Notes under the pieces: generated by a model | The model's input: only the letters and a program-made list of their open reading frames with translations | Databases searched by the model: none | What the model was told of the DNA's origin: nothing | Assembly: GCA_934343805.1 (NCBI GenBank) | Contig: CAKRIN010000001.1 | Span: forward strand, 124,001 to 188,000 | Length of the DNA: 64,000 bases | DNA from: an uncultured Lachnospira sp. | Lineage (GTDB): Bacteria; Bacillota; Clostridia; Lachnospirales; Lachnospiraceae | Direction of reading: 5' to 3' | Shown: positions 9,025-17,915 of the stretch, piece by piece | How the letters are laid out: every line of letters starts with the position of its first letter | Position numbering within the stretch: the first letter of the stretch is position 1 | Position numbers and translations under genes: made by a program

Positions 9025-9177
9025 TCACTTTTGATTATATTGTCCATAAACAAGTGTTACACCACTTTCCTGCTCTTTTGGCTCATTACACCCAGCCAGT
9101 GTTGTTAACATACTTATAATAACAATCAATGCAAGTAATACTGCTGTTACCTTTTTCTTAGTTCCATCTTCTAACAT
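9025..9177 (-). CDS. Small lipoprotein (50 residues)
   Basis: ATG at 9177, TGA at 9025. The product has a short charged start (MLEDGTKKKV), a hydrophobic stretch (about 11-28) and the lipobox LAGC with the acceptor cysteine near residue 30. A polar tail of 20 residues (NEPKEQESGV...) follows. It should be lipid-anchored on the outer face of the membrane. GGTGGAGG stands 6 bp before the ATG, but this sequence is also the 3' arm of the terminator stem behind the PAS gene, so its translation may be restricted. I know no family for it. The signal-peptide architecture makes chance unlikely. Confidence 0.65.
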   Translation of the reverse strand: MLEDGTKKKVTAVLLALIVIISMLTTLAGCNEPKEQESGVTLVYGQYNQK

Positions 9178-9221
9178 AAAAAACCTCCACCATTCATAAT
9201 TTTATTATGAACCGGTGGAGG
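9178..9221 (-). terminator. Terminator after the PAS gene, overlapping the lipoprotein ribosome site
   Basis: On the minus strand CCTCCACC (9214-9221) pairs with GGTGGAGG (9184-9191). An inner 8-bp repeat (TTCATAAT / ATTATGAA) extends the stem, and six T follow (9178-9183). The 3' arm is the only ribosome binding site of the lipoprotein gene. Confidence 0.85.
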
Positions 9222-9243
9222 CTTTATTATACTTTAAATGTAC

Positions 9244-9585
9244 TTATTCAATTACGGCTGCACTAACCTTTATTACTCTGTGTCCAGCTAAAAGCTTGTT
9301 CTCAATCTTATAGAATGCAACCACCTTAAGAGACTTGCCATCTTTAGCAACGAACTCCTGAACATAGCTTACATATCTCTTATCTATGAACTTTTCTCTT
9401 AACTCTGTTATTACTTCCTCATACTCAACGCTTGGTACGAACTGCTTAAACACAATTCCTGCCTCAAAATCATCTTCTGTATATCCAAGAAGCTCTGTAA
9501 ATCCATCATCGATATCAATAATCTTACCACTTCTCATCTCCATAGAAAACTGTGTAAAAGGAATTGCTTTCATTACTTCTGCCAT
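9244..9585 (-). CDS. Stand-alone PAS-domain protein
   Basis: 113 residues, essentially one PAS fold. The segment GKIIDIDDGFTELLGYTEDDF is the classical PAS N-terminal core, and the C-terminal beta strands (YVQEFVAKDGKSLKVVAFYKIENK) complete the sheet. There is no kinase, cyclase, HTH or membrane segment. It may be a small sensor acting through a partner; the ligand is unknown. The ATG at 9585 has AAGGAG. It starts 24 bp after valS and ends at a strong terminator, so it is probably transcribed with valS under the T-box. Confidence 0.8.
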   Translation of the reverse strand: MAEVMKAIPFTQFSMEMRSGKIIDIDDGFTELLGYTEDDFEAGIVFKQFVPSVEYEEVITELREKFIDKRYVSYVQEFVAKDGKSLKVVAFYKIENKLLAGHRVIKVSAAVIE

Positions 9586-9609
9586 AATTAATCTCCTTAT
9601 CCGTAAAAA

Positions 9610-12261
9610 CTACTTAGAAAGTGTTGCAAGACGCTCAGTTACCTGTTCAAGCATCTGTGTATATTTTACCAGTTTTGCCTTCTCTTCGTCAATCTTTGCC
9701 TGAGGAGCTTTTGATGTGAACTTCTCATTGTTAAGCATTCCGTTACATCTCTTGATTTCGCCCTGTAATCTGCCTTCCTCTTTCTTAAGTCTCTCTATTT
9801 CCTTGTCGATATCAACAAGCTCTGCGAAAGGAATATAGATAACAGCATCCGGTATAACTGTTGAAACAGCATCCTCTGGTATTCCAGCCTTGTCAGCCTG
9901 AACCTTAACCTCGCTTGCATATGCAAGTGTTCCAAAGAAGCCAAGTGAATTGTTAAATATGTTCTTAACATCTTCACTTGCTGAAACAACATATACAAGT
10001 GCCTTACGGCTAGGAGCAACATTCATGTCTGCACGTAAGTTTCTTATGTTACGGACAGCTTCCTTGATTGTCTCAATAGCCTTCTCCTCTGCTGCGAAGT
10101 TGTTAGCTTCATCATATACAGGCCATGAAGAAATCATGATTGACTCTTCCTCATCCTGAATATTGCAGAATATTTCTTCTGTAATGAATGGCATATATGG
10201 ATGAAGCAGCTTAAGTGCATCTATAAGAACAGTTTTTAATGTCCAGATAGCTGCTGTCTTTGTCTCGTCTGCATCATTGTAAAGTCTTGGCTTAACCATC
10301 TCAATATACCAGTCACAGAATTCTTCCCAGATAAAGTCGTTAAGCTTGGCAACAGCAATACCAAGTTCGTACTTCTCCATATTATCTGTAACTTCTTTGA
10401 TAAGTCCATTCATCTTAGAAAGAATCCACTTATCAGCATCTGTTAAGTTAGCAGGTCTTGCATCTGTAGCCTTTATCTTATTGTCAGGGTCATTCATCAT
10501 AATAAATCTTGAAGCATTCCATACCTTATTAGCAAAGTTACGGCTTGCCTCAACTCTTGACCAATAGAAACGCATATCGTTGCCAGGTGCATTTCCTGTG
10601 ATAAGAGTGTATCTTAATGCATCTGCACCATATTTATCAATAACTTCAAGTGGGTCAATACCATTTCCTAATGACTTGCTCATCTTTCTTCCCTGGTCAT
10701 CTCTTACAAGACCGTGGAATAATACCTTGCCAAATGGCTTCTTGCCCATATGCTCATATCCTGAGAATATCATCCTGATTACCCAGAAGAATATAATATC
10801 ATATCCAGTTACAAGCACATCTGTAGGATAGAAATAATCAAGCTCAGGTGTCTTGTCTGGCCAGCCAAGTGTTGAGAATGGCCATAATGCTGATGAGAAC
10901 CATGTATCAAGTGTATCAGGATCCTGCTCAACATTAGTACTTCCACACTTAGGACATGTGCATACAGTCTCTCTTGAAACTGTCATTTCTCCACAATCCT
11001 TACAGTAATATGCAGGAATTCTATGTCCCCACCAGAGCTGTCTTGAAATACACCAGTCTCTGATATTATCTGTCCAGTTGTAATATGTCTTATCCATAGA
11101 AGCTGGAATAAGTTCAATATCACCATTCTTAACACCTTCAACTGCAGGCTTGATAAGCTCGTCCATCTTAACAAACCACTGTTGCTTAATCATTGGTTCA
11201 ACAGTTGTCTTACATCTGTCATGAGTACCAACATTATGTGTATGGTCTTCAACTCTCACTAAAAGTCCAAGTGCATCAAGGTCTGCAACCATAGCCTTTC
11301 TTGCCTCATATCTGTCCATACCGGCATACTTTCCACCAAGATTATTGATCGTAGCATCATCATTTAAAATGTTGATTTCTGGTAAGTTATGTCTCTTACC
11401 AACCTCGAAATCGTTAGGGTCATGTGCAGGAGTAATCTTAACTACACCTGTACCGAATTCCTTATCAACATAAGGGTCAGCAATGATAGGTATTTTTCTG
11501 TCTGTAAGAGGAAGCTCAACTTCCTTTCCTACAAGGTCTGTGTATCTTTCATCATCCGGATTAACAGCTAAAGCTGAATCTCCAAGTAATGTTTCTGGTC
11601 TTGTTGTTGCAATCTCAACAAATCTTCCCGGCTCTCCAGCTACAGGATAGTTAATATGCCAGAAATGTCCTGCCTGCTCCTCATGCTCAACTTCTGCATC
11701 TGATATAGAAGTGTTGCAGACCGGACACCAGTTAACAATTCTTGAGCCCTTGTATATAAGTCCTTTCTCATAGAGCTTGATAAATACTTCCTGAACAGCC
11801 TTAGAACAGCCTTCATCCATAGTGAATCTCTCTCTGTCCCAGTCACATGAAGAACCAATCTTCTTTAACTGGCTTGTGATAGTTCCACCATATTCCTTCT
11901 TCCATTCCCATGTTCTCTTTAAGAAGCCCTCTCTTCCAAGCTCATGCTTGTCAATTCCTTCTTCCTTAAGAGCATTAGTAACCTTAACCTCTGTTGAGAT
12001 TGAAGCATGGTCAGTTCCCGGAATCCAGAGAGCTTCATAGCCCTGCATTCTCTTGAATCTGATGATAATATCCTGCATAGTGTTATCAAGTGCATGACCC
12101 ATATGCAGCTTACCTGTAATATTAGGTGGTGGCATAACAATAGTAAATGGTTTCTTGTCTCTGTTTACTTCTGCGTGAAAATATTTTTTTTCAAGCCACT
12201 TGTGATATAATCTGTCTTCGATTTCAGACGGATTATAATTCTTTTCCAATTCCTTGCTCAT
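9610..12261 (-). CDS. valS: Valyl-tRNA synthetase
   Basis: 883 residues from the ATG at 12261, which has AAAGGAG at good spacing and gives the family-typical N-terminus [11 protein letters not shown]. The open frame continues upstream into a GC-rich element in the leader, but that part is not protein-like. Class I motifs: [15 protein letters not shown] (HIGH box, residues 45-58) and [14 protein letters not shown] (KMSKS box). The editing domain has [13 protein letters not shown] Val-specific C-terminal coiled coil (about 815-880) closes the protein. It charges tRNA-Val in the cytoplasm. Expression should be controlled by the upstream T-box. Confidence 0.97.
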   Translation of the reverse strand: MSKELEKNYNPSEIEDRLYHKWLEKKYFHAEVNRDKKPFTIVMPPPNITGKLHMGHALDNTMQDIIIRFKRMQGYEALWIPGTDHASISTEVKVTNALKEEGIDKHELGREGFLKRTWEWKKEYGGTITSQLKKIGSSCDWDRERFTMDEGCSKAVQEVFIKLYEKGLIYKGSRIVNWCPVCNTSISDAEVEHEEQAGHFWHINYPVAGEPGRFVEIATTRPETLLGDSALAVNPDDERYTDLVGKEVELPLTDRKIPIIADPYVDKEFGTGVVKITPAHDPNDFEVGKRHNLPEINILNDDATINNLGGKYAGMDRYEARKAMVADLDALGLLVRVEDHTHNVGTHDRCKTTVEPMIKQQWFVKMDELIKPAVEGVKNGDIELIPASMDKTYYNWTDNIRDWCISRQLWWGHRIPAYYCKDCGEMTVSRETVCTCPKCGSTNVEQDPDTLDTWFSSALWPFSTLGWPDKTPELDYFYPTDVLVTGYDIIFFWVIRMIFSGYEHMGKKPFGKVLFHGLVRDDQGRKMSKSLGNGIDPLEVIDKYGADALRYTLITGNAPGNDMRFYWSRVEASRNFANKVWNASRFIMMNDPDNKIKATDARPANLTDADKWILSKMNGLIKEVTDNMEKYELGIAVAKLNDFIWEEFCDWYIEMVKPRLYNDADETKTAAIWTLKTVLIDALKLLHPYMPFITEEIFCNIQDEEESIMISSWPVYDEANNFAAEEKAIETIKEAVRNIRNLRADMNVAPSRKALVYVVSASEDVKNIFNNSLGFFGTLAYASEVKVQADKAGIPEDAVSTVIPDAVIYIPFAELVDIDKEIERLKKEEGRLQGEIKRCNGMLNNEKFTSKAPQAKIDEEKAKLVKYTQMLEQVTERLATLSK

Positions 12262-12307
12262 TATTAATCTCCTTTTTAATATTGCATTCCGGGTTCTTTC
12301 CCAATTA

Positions 12308-12440
12308 TGTGCGAGCAGCTCATATGCCAGAGCTTCGCTCTGGCATTGCCGTGGCGCTCCTCGAGAACCCATACAAAGTTCTCAGTTCGTGCAAGCACGA
12401 CTGCGAACTTTCCATGACTTCTCTCATCGCTGCTCGCGCA
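12308..12440. repeat. 133-bp GC-rich element with terminal inverted repeats in the valS leader
   Basis: 12-bp ends (12308-12319 and 12429-12440) match as inverted repeats at 11 of 12 positions, around a core of GCGAGCAGC/GCTGCTCGC. Inside are a perfect 10-bp hairpin with a TTC loop (12324-12346), a 6-bp hairpin (12363-12383) and a nested hairpin (12384-12409). Its base composition is much richer in G+C than its surroundings. It begins directly at the T-run of the T-box terminator and lies in the leader of valS. It looks like a small non-autonomous (MITE/REP-like) element or a structured RNA. I find no second copy in the window. Confidence 0.6.
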
Positions 12441-12710
12441 AAAAAGCCCTTTGCAGGGCATATACTCTGCAAAGGGCGTAAATAAACTTATTAACGCGGT
12501 ACCACCTTTGTTTAATTATCTTGTGATAATCCTCATTACTCCTTAACGCGGAATACGTCACAGCCTACTTAAATCAACCGTTCAGCCATGCGGCTCCAAA
12601 GCTACCTTCCATATCATTATTACCTGAACCATCTTCCAGCCAGTGAATGATTCTCTCTGTCGGATAAGGATATGTACTCCTCTTTTTCAATGCCTTTAAA
12701 TATAAATTTC
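12440..12710 (-). promoter_or_regulatory. T-box leader of valS (tRNA-Val responsive)
   Basis: The T-box sequence GGTGGTACCGCG is at 12495-12509 on the minus strand. A terminator stem follows (12446-12477, CCCTTTGCAG/CTGCAAAGGG, then six T). Upstream are Stem I hallmarks: GAGTAC, AGAGAGAATC, CTGGCTGG, and GGAAGGTAGCTTTGGAGC. The last aligns with the usual specifier region and gives GTA (Val) at 12603-12605. Uncharged tRNA-Val should stabilise the antiterminator and allow transcription of valS. A possible weak promoter (TTGCTT-17-TAAGAT, 12717-12745) lies just upstream. Confidence 0.93.
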
Positions 12711-12750
12711 TTTTCTATCTTAATATCTGACAGAGAAAAAAGCAAGCATT

Positions 12751-13098
12751 TTATTCTATAACTTCTATCTGCTTAATATTAAATTCATTGCCTTGAATAA
12801 GATATGTGTGCTTACTGCCACAATTCGGACAGACTTTGGCGTATTTCACAGTTTCATAAGTTTCCCCGCAGTCCTCACAGTAAGTTATACCCGGAATTAT
12901 CTCGACTTTCATCTCACAGTCCTTCACAAGTTCTTCTTTCTTGCAAGCCCATTTCCAGCAATCCGTAAGATATTCCTCCACAACACCTGATACTTCGCCA
13001 AGCTCAATTGTAACTTTAGATATGCTTGAAACATCATTATCTGAAGCAACTGCTTTGAGATCATCTATTATGTGAAATACTACACCTAATTCATGCAT
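12751..13098 (-). CDS. hypA: HypA-type nickel/zinc metallochaperone
   Basis: 115 residues. It begins MHELGVV, with the N-terminal Met-His-Glu that binds nickel in HypA. CEDC and CPNC around 74-94 form the structural zinc site. HypA normally delivers nickel during [NiFe]-hydrogenase or urease maturation. Here no hydrogenase or other hyp gene is visible. The only close partner is the oxidoreductase gene 5 bp upstream, so the two are almost certainly co-transcribed. Its function in this setting may be nickel- or zinc-related service to that enzyme. AAAGGA precedes the ATG. Confidence 0.85.
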   Translation of the reverse strand: MHELGVVFHIIDDLKAVASDNDVSSISKVTIELGEVSGVVEEYLTDCWKWACKKEELVKDCEMKVEIIPGITYCEDCGETYETVKYAKVCPNCGSKHTYLIQGNEFNIKQIEVIE

Positions 13099-13103
13099 AC
13101 ATT

Positions 13104-15872
13104 TTAGTCCTTTTTCTTTTTGAATTTAATCTTGATTGCCTGCTTTGCACCATATGGCAGAATGTACTTAAGCTTATCCTCACTCTTTCTCATAGTGCTG
13201 CACTCAGGAAGGTCTCTCTGAAGATGAATAGCATCAAACTCACACTTTGTTGTACAGATACCACAGCCTACACACTGGTTCTCATCAACGATTGTTGCAC
13301 CACAGCCCAAACATCTTGCAGTTTCTTTCTTAACCTGTTCCTCTGTGAATACACCTGCATCACTTCTGAATGACAGCTTATCAACTCCTGACTTCTTAGC
13401 TGGGCGCTGACGTCCTGTATTGTCATACTTCTCAACGCTGTAGTCATCCTTATCAAGTTCAACATAATAATTAGGATCTCTTCCTATTGTGAGAGAACTA
13501 TGTGGCTGTACATATCTATGGATAGATATAGCGCCCTGCTTACCTGCTGCAATAGCATCAATAGCGAATTTAGGACCTGTATATACATCTCCGCCGACAA
13601 ATATATCTGGTTCTGCCGTCTGATATGTAACCTTATCTGCAACAGGATAATTACCATGCCAGAATTCTACTTTAGTACCTTCAAGAAGTCTTCCCCATTC
13701 TATAGACTGTCCGACAGACATTATCACATTGCTGCATTCTATTGTCATTGTCTCATTCTCATCGTACTGTGGATTGAATCTTCCATCAGCATCCTTAACA
13801 GAAGTACATTTCTTAAATACAATGCCTGTAACCTTGCCATCTTCTGTAATGATTTCTTTAGGTCCCCAGCCACCAATAATATTGATACCTTCTGATTCAG
13901 CAGTCTCAATCTCTTCTGGAAGTGCTGGCATAATGTCTCTTGTCTCAAGAGATACCTGTGAAACCTTAGGCGAACCACAACGTATTGCTGTTCTAGATAC
14001 ATCAATGGCAACATTACCACCGCCAATGACTACTGTGTCACCTGTAAGCTTATAACTTTCATCATCTGTTGTAATATGAAGAAGTTCCACACCAGTCATG
14101 ACACCATTTGCGTCTTCACCTGGAACTCCAGTCTTTCGTCCCCCCTGGCATCCCACTGCAACATAGAAAGCTTTATATCCCTGCTTACGAAGTTCTTCAA
14201 TAGTAACATCTTTTCCTACTTCAACACCGCATTTAATTTCAACGCCCATTTCTCTCAGGACATCTATCTCAGCCTGTACGATATTCTTTTCCATAACGAA
14301 TGATGGAATACCATATACAACCATACCACCCGGTTCTTTATTCTTCTCGAATACAGTCACATTAGTATAGCCTTTCTCTGCAAGGTAATATGCACATGAA
14401 ATACCAGCTGGGCCTGCACCGATAATCGCAACCTTCTCGTCAAAATACCCCTTAGTTGCAGGAACAACCTTTTCTGGAATATATCTTGTTTCTGCATTGA
14501 TATCTAACATTGCGATATATTTCTTAACTTCATCAATAGCAATTGACTCATCAATAGTTCCCCTTGTACATGCGTCTTCACAACGCCTGTTACAGACATA
14601 ACCACAGATTGCAGGAAGTGGATTGTTCTTCTTGATAAGAGCGAGCGCATCCTGGTATCTTCCCTGTGCAGCCATCTTTAAATAGCCCTGTACAGCAATG
14701 TGGGCTGGACAGGCTGTCTTACATGGAGCAGTTCCTGACTCATGTGTATTGATTCTATTCTTATCCCTGTAGTCCTCTGACCACATGTGTCTGCCCCACT
14801 TCTGTTCTGAAGGAAGCGGCATCTTAGGATATGTAACCTCTGAGCCATCCTTTCTGCAAAGCTTCTGTCCAAGAGACAGTGCTCCTGCCGGACAGTACTC
14901 TACACAGCGTCCACAGGCTACACAGTTCTGTTTATTAACATGAGCAACATATGCTGAACGTGACATATTTGGTGTATTAAATAACTGTGATGTTCTAAGC
15001 GCATAACAGACATTAACATTACAGTTACATATAGCAAATATCTTATCTTCACCATCTATATTAGTAATCTGGTGAACGAATCCGTTATCTTCAGCTTTCT
15101 TAAATATTTCAAGTGCTTCTTCTTTAGTGATATATCTTCCACCCTTGCCTGTCTCAACCACATAATCAGCCATATCACCTACTGCAATACACCAGTCTGC
15201 TGGGTCATCTGCACATCCCTCGTCAAATGTTTTTCTCGACTTACGACATGAACATGGACTCGCTGCATACTTGCCATCATATTTATCAAGCCAGTATGAA
15301 ATCTTCTCCAGTGAAATAGCCTCGTTACACATATCAACTTCCTTCTGGACAGGAATAACATGCATACCAACACCAGCTCCTCCTGGTGGAACCATATGAG
15401 TAAGTCCCTCTAATGGCAGGCGGCTCATTCTTTCGAAGAATCTTCCCATTTCAGGATGCTCTTCCAATACTTTACTATTCATATTGGCAAATTCCGCACT
15501 TCCTGGTACAAACATCGGAACTACATACTGTTTCTCATGTTGTGGATTCTCCCAGTTATACTCTACAAGTCCATTGAATGCCATCTTTTCAAGAAGCTCT
15601 TCAAGATGTTTTTCTTCAACGCCTGTTATCTTAACAATTTCTGGTAAAGTCTTAGGTTTACGGACGCCCATCTTCAAGGCAACCTCAGCCATCTCATCTG
15701 TACATATTGCCGCAAGTCCCCAGTATTCCGGATCATCAGCTGTAAGCTTTTCCAATCCAAGCTTAATTGGCGCTCTGTCTGTTACCATCTTTCCCAGCTT
15801 TAAAATTGGTTCTCTTACGGGAAGCTCTGGATGTGGATTTTTAAATTCAACATTCTTGGTTTTCTTTGCCAT
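13104..15872 (-). CDS. Multidomain FeS/FAD NAD(P)-dependent oxidoreductase (GltD-like core with ferredoxin domains)
   Basis: 922 residues. In order: an N-terminal ~300-residue region with a helix-turn-helix-like stretch (about 70-105) and cysteine motifs (CSCRKSRKTFDEGC, AICNCNVNVC); a ferredoxin motif CVACGRCVEYCPAGAL; a GltD-type FeS segment (CKTACPAHIAVQGYL, CGYVCNRRCEDACTRG); an FAD-binding GAGPAGISCAYYLAEKG; an NAD(P)-binding VIGGGNVAIDVSR; and a C-terminal ferredoxin motif CVGCGICTTKCEFDAI. It should move electrons between NAD(P)H, flavin and FeS clusters, as in glutamate synthase small subunits. The substrate is unknown. The ATG at 15872 has GGAGG. hypA follows at once. Confidence 0.85.
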   Translation of the reverse strand: MAKKTKNVEFKNPHPELPVREPILKLGKMVTDRAPIKLGLEKLTADDPEYWGLAAICTDEMAEVALKMGVRKPKTLPEIVKITGVEEKHLEELLEKMAFNGLVEYNWENPQHEKQYVVPMFVPGSAEFANMNSKVLEEHPEMGRFFERMSRLPLEGLTHMVPPGGAGVGMHVIPVQKEVDMCNEAISLEKISYWLDKYDGKYAASPCSCRKSRKTFDEGCADDPADWCIAVGDMADYVVETGKGGRYITKEEALEIFKKAEDNGFVHQITNIDGEDKIFAICNCNVNVCYALRTSQLFNTPNMSRSAYVAHVNKQNCVACGRCVEYCPAGALSLGQKLCRKDGSEVTYPKMPLPSEQKWGRHMWSEDYRDKNRINTHESGTAPCKTACPAHIAVQGYLKMAAQGRYQDALALIKKNNPLPAICGYVCNRRCEDACTRGTIDESIAIDEVKKYIAMLDINAETRYIPEKVVPATKGYFDEKVAIIGAGPAGISCAYYLAEKGYTNVTVFEKNKEPGGMVVYGIPSFVMEKNIVQAEIDVLREMGVEIKCGVEVGKDVTIEELRKQGYKAFYVAVGCQGGRKTGVPGEDANGVMTGVELLHITTDDESYKLTGDTVVIGGGNVAIDVSRTAIRCGSPKVSQVSLETRDIMPALPEEIETAESEGINIIGGWGPKEIITEDGKVTGIVFKKCTSVKDADGRFNPQYDENETMTIECSNVIMSVGQSIEWGRLLEGTKVEFWHGNYPVADKVTYQTAEPDIFVGGDVYTGPKFAIDAIAAGKQGAISIHRYVQPHSSLTIGRDPNYYVELDKDDYSVEKYDNTGRQRPAKKSGVDKLSFRSDAGVFTEEQVKKETARCLGCGATIVDENQCVGCGICTTKCEFDAIHLQRDLPECSTMRKSEDKLKYILPYGAKQAIKIKFKKKKD

Positions 15873-15875
15873 AAA

Positions 15876-17216
15876 TCATCCTCCGTTATTCTTTCCTCTG
15901 GCAAATGCCGGATTCTTTATCAACTGCACAATAAGTGGAATCACCATAAGTACCCATACTATAGGCTCTGAAACAATTACACCCCAATAACCCATGATTG
16001 GAACAAGGGTAAATGTTATAACAACCTTTCCTAAAAGTTCAATTCCACTTGATATAATAGGGGTCAGCCTGTCTCCTATTCCCTGCAGTGAATTTCTTAT
16101 AATGGTAATCATCGCCGTCACAAAATAAAGCAGCGAATCAACTCTTAAATACAGCGTCGCTGTATCAATTACTTTTCTATTATCAGAACTTATAAGCATT
16201 CTTACAAACTCTGGAACAATCGTATATGACGTAATAACGCATAATACACACCATATCCATCCCATAAGAATTGATATTAATATACCTTTTCTTATTCTCT
16301 CGTATTTACCGGCGCCAAGATTCTGTCCGCAGAATGTTGCCATTGTAGTTCCAAGTACTCCAAACATCATCATAAACAATTCAGATATTCTTCTTGCTGT
16401 AGTATGTGCAAGTATTATATCCTGTCCAAAAGAATTAATTGCACTCTGCAGCGTAACCGAGCCAATTGATACCAGACTGCTCATAAATCCCATAGAGCAT
16501 CCTGTTGACATAAGCTTTCCGCGTAAAGATGCATCTGTTTTGAGGTCGTTCCTTTTGATCCACAAAATATCGTATCTTTTTAGTGAATATATAAGGCATG
16601 CCACAAGTGCTATGAGCTGTGAAAGAACCGTTGCAACAGCAGCTCCTCTTACTCCCATTGGAATAACTTTAAGAAAAAACAAATCTCCTCCAATATTAAG
16701 CACTACTGATACACCCAGGAATATTAATGGCGTAAATGAATCCCCTATTGCCCTTAACAATGCAGCACATACATTGTAAAGCATAAGTATTGTCATTCCG
16801 GCAAATATTATAAATATATAATCATATGCTTCCTGTAACAAAACATCTGGCGTATTCAACACTTTTAAAAGCGGTCGTAAAAATATCAGCACGATTGCAG
16901 TAAGACATGCTGATATCATAATTCCATACTTAAAAGAGCCCGCCACTGTTCTTTTGAAATTCGCAATATCACCAGCGCCAAAAAACTGGGCAGCAATGAC
17001 GGCAAAGCCATTAGTAAGTCCTTGTAAAAAGCCTATGACCAGAATATTAACTGAATTGGTCGAACCAACTGCTGCCAGGGAACTCTCACCCAGAACATAA
17101 CCTATTATCTTCGTATCAACAAGATTATAAGTCATCTGAAGTAACGACCCTATGAATACCGGTAAAGCAAACCAGAATACAAGCTTTGTTATACTTCCTT
17201 TAGTCAAATCTTTCAT
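15876..17216 (-). CDS. MATE-family multidrug/cation efflux transporter
   Basis: 446 residues with about 12 membrane segments in two repeats. FALPVFIGSLLQMTYNLVDTKIIG at the start and ALLRAIGDSFTPLIFLGVSVVLNIGGDLFF in the middle are typical of MATE proteins of the NorM/DinF type, which export cationic compounds using Na+ or H+. The ribosome site before the ATG at 17216 is poor (TTTGGGAATG). It lies 3 bp upstream of the oxidoreductase gene and behind the CarD-like gene, so the four genes may form one unit. The substrate is unknown. Confidence 0.92.
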   Translation of the reverse strand: MKDLTKGSITKLVFWFALPVFIGSLLQMTYNLVDTKIIGYVLGESSLAAVGSTNSVNILVIGFLQGLTNGFAVIAAQFFGAGDIANFKRTVAGSFKYGIMISACLTAIVLIFLRPLLKVLNTPDVLLQEAYDYIFIIFAGMTILMLYNVCAALLRAIGDSFTPLIFLGVSVVLNIGGDLFFLKVIPMGVRGAAVATVLSQLIALVACLIYSLKRYDILWIKRNDLKTDASLRGKLMSTGCSMGFMSSLVSIGSVTLQSAINSFGQDIILAHTTARRISELFMMMFGVLGTTMATFCGQNLGAGKYERIRKGILISILMGWIWCVLCVITSYTIVPEFVRMLISSDNRKVIDTATLYLRVDSLLYFVTAMITIIRNSLQGIGDRLTPIISSGIELLGKVVITFTLVPIMGYWGVIVSEPIVWVLMVIPLIVQLIKNPAFARGKNNGG

Positions 17217-17248
17217 AAAAACATTCCCAAATATTAAATTTCATCACA

Positions 17249-17746
17249 TTAATCAACTGATAAATAAGCATCAAATTCATCTGCTATTTCATCAAAGTTC
17301 TTATCATATACAGCTGCAAATTCACCATATAAAAGCTTTCTTGCAGCCAGAAGCATTCTGCTGTCTGCAGACTTCATTTTTCTTAAATCCTTAGCTCTTT
17401 CATTCTTAATGACATACAATGCACGAATCAGATGCATAAGTTTTAAAGCATCCTGAGATTTCATGTATTCATCATACTGCACAGGTGTGATCTTTTCCAT
17501 AAGCTCAGAATCCTTCTTGCAATTTCTGGCTCTCTCCTTTAACTTGTCACATTCCTTTTCTGTCATAACATTTCTAATCATGACCTTATTGCTGTCTACC
17601 GGTGAATAAATAATTCCCTTGCTGTCAAATACCGGCTGAAGGAAATAATAATCTCCTGATATTCCTTTAATAGGTGGCGTATCAATCTTCTCAACCTCGC
17701 ACACTCCAACAACTCCGTAAACTACCTTATCACCAATTTCAAACAT
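17249..17746 (-). CDS. CarD-like RNA polymerase-interacting transcription regulator
   Basis: 165 residues from the ATG at 17746, giving MFEIGDKVVYGVVGVCEV, the standard N-terminus of CarD/CdnL-type proteins. A TTG at 17767 would add seven residues; AAGGAAG upstream fits the ATG, though the spacing is long. Residues 1-60 form the TRCF-like Tudor domain that binds RNA polymerase beta; the helical C-terminal half would contact promoter DNA. It probably adjusts open-complex stability at many promoters. A TTGAAA-16-TATAAT promoter precedes it, and the MATE gene follows. Confidence 0.88.
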   Translation of the reverse strand: MFEIGDKVVYGVVGVCEVEKIDTPPIKGISGDYYFLQPVFDSKGIIYSPVDSNKVMIRNVMTEKECDKLKERARNCKKDSELMEKITPVQYDEYMKSQDALKLMHLIRALYVIKNERAKDLRKMKSADSRMLLAARKLLYGEFAAVYDKNFDEIADEFDAYLSVD

Positions 17747-17797
17747 ACTTTCTGTACTTCCTTCCAATTCTTCGTTAAATCCGTATCAATTAATATT

Positions 17798-17825
17798 ATT
17801 ATATTACATTTTTTTAATTTTTCAA
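17798..17825 (-). promoter_or_regulatory. Promoter of the CarD-like gene
   Basis: Minus strand -35 TTGAAA (17820-17825), 16-bp spacer, -10 TATAAT (17798-17803), in an AT-rich gap. Confidence 0.7.
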
Positions 17826-17840
17826 AGACAATTTTAAAAC

Positions 17841-17887
17841 AAAAAAGGCTGATGCCTTGATGACTTTTTATCATCGAAGCATCAGCC
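17841..17887 (-). terminator. Terminator after the Ala/Lys-rich gene
   Basis: On the minus strand GGCTGATGC and GCATCAGCC form a stem (17847-17887) with an inner GATGA/TCATC repeat, followed by six T (17841-17846). Confidence 0.9.
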
Positions 17888-17915
17888 CCTTCTAAAACTT
17901 TCGATTAAAAATCAA

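Noticed and set aside
12262..12372. N-terminal extension of ValS from an ATG at 12372
   Set aside because: It translates part of the GC-rich repeat element, is not protein-like, and the ATG at 12261 has the proper ribosome site and family N-terminus.
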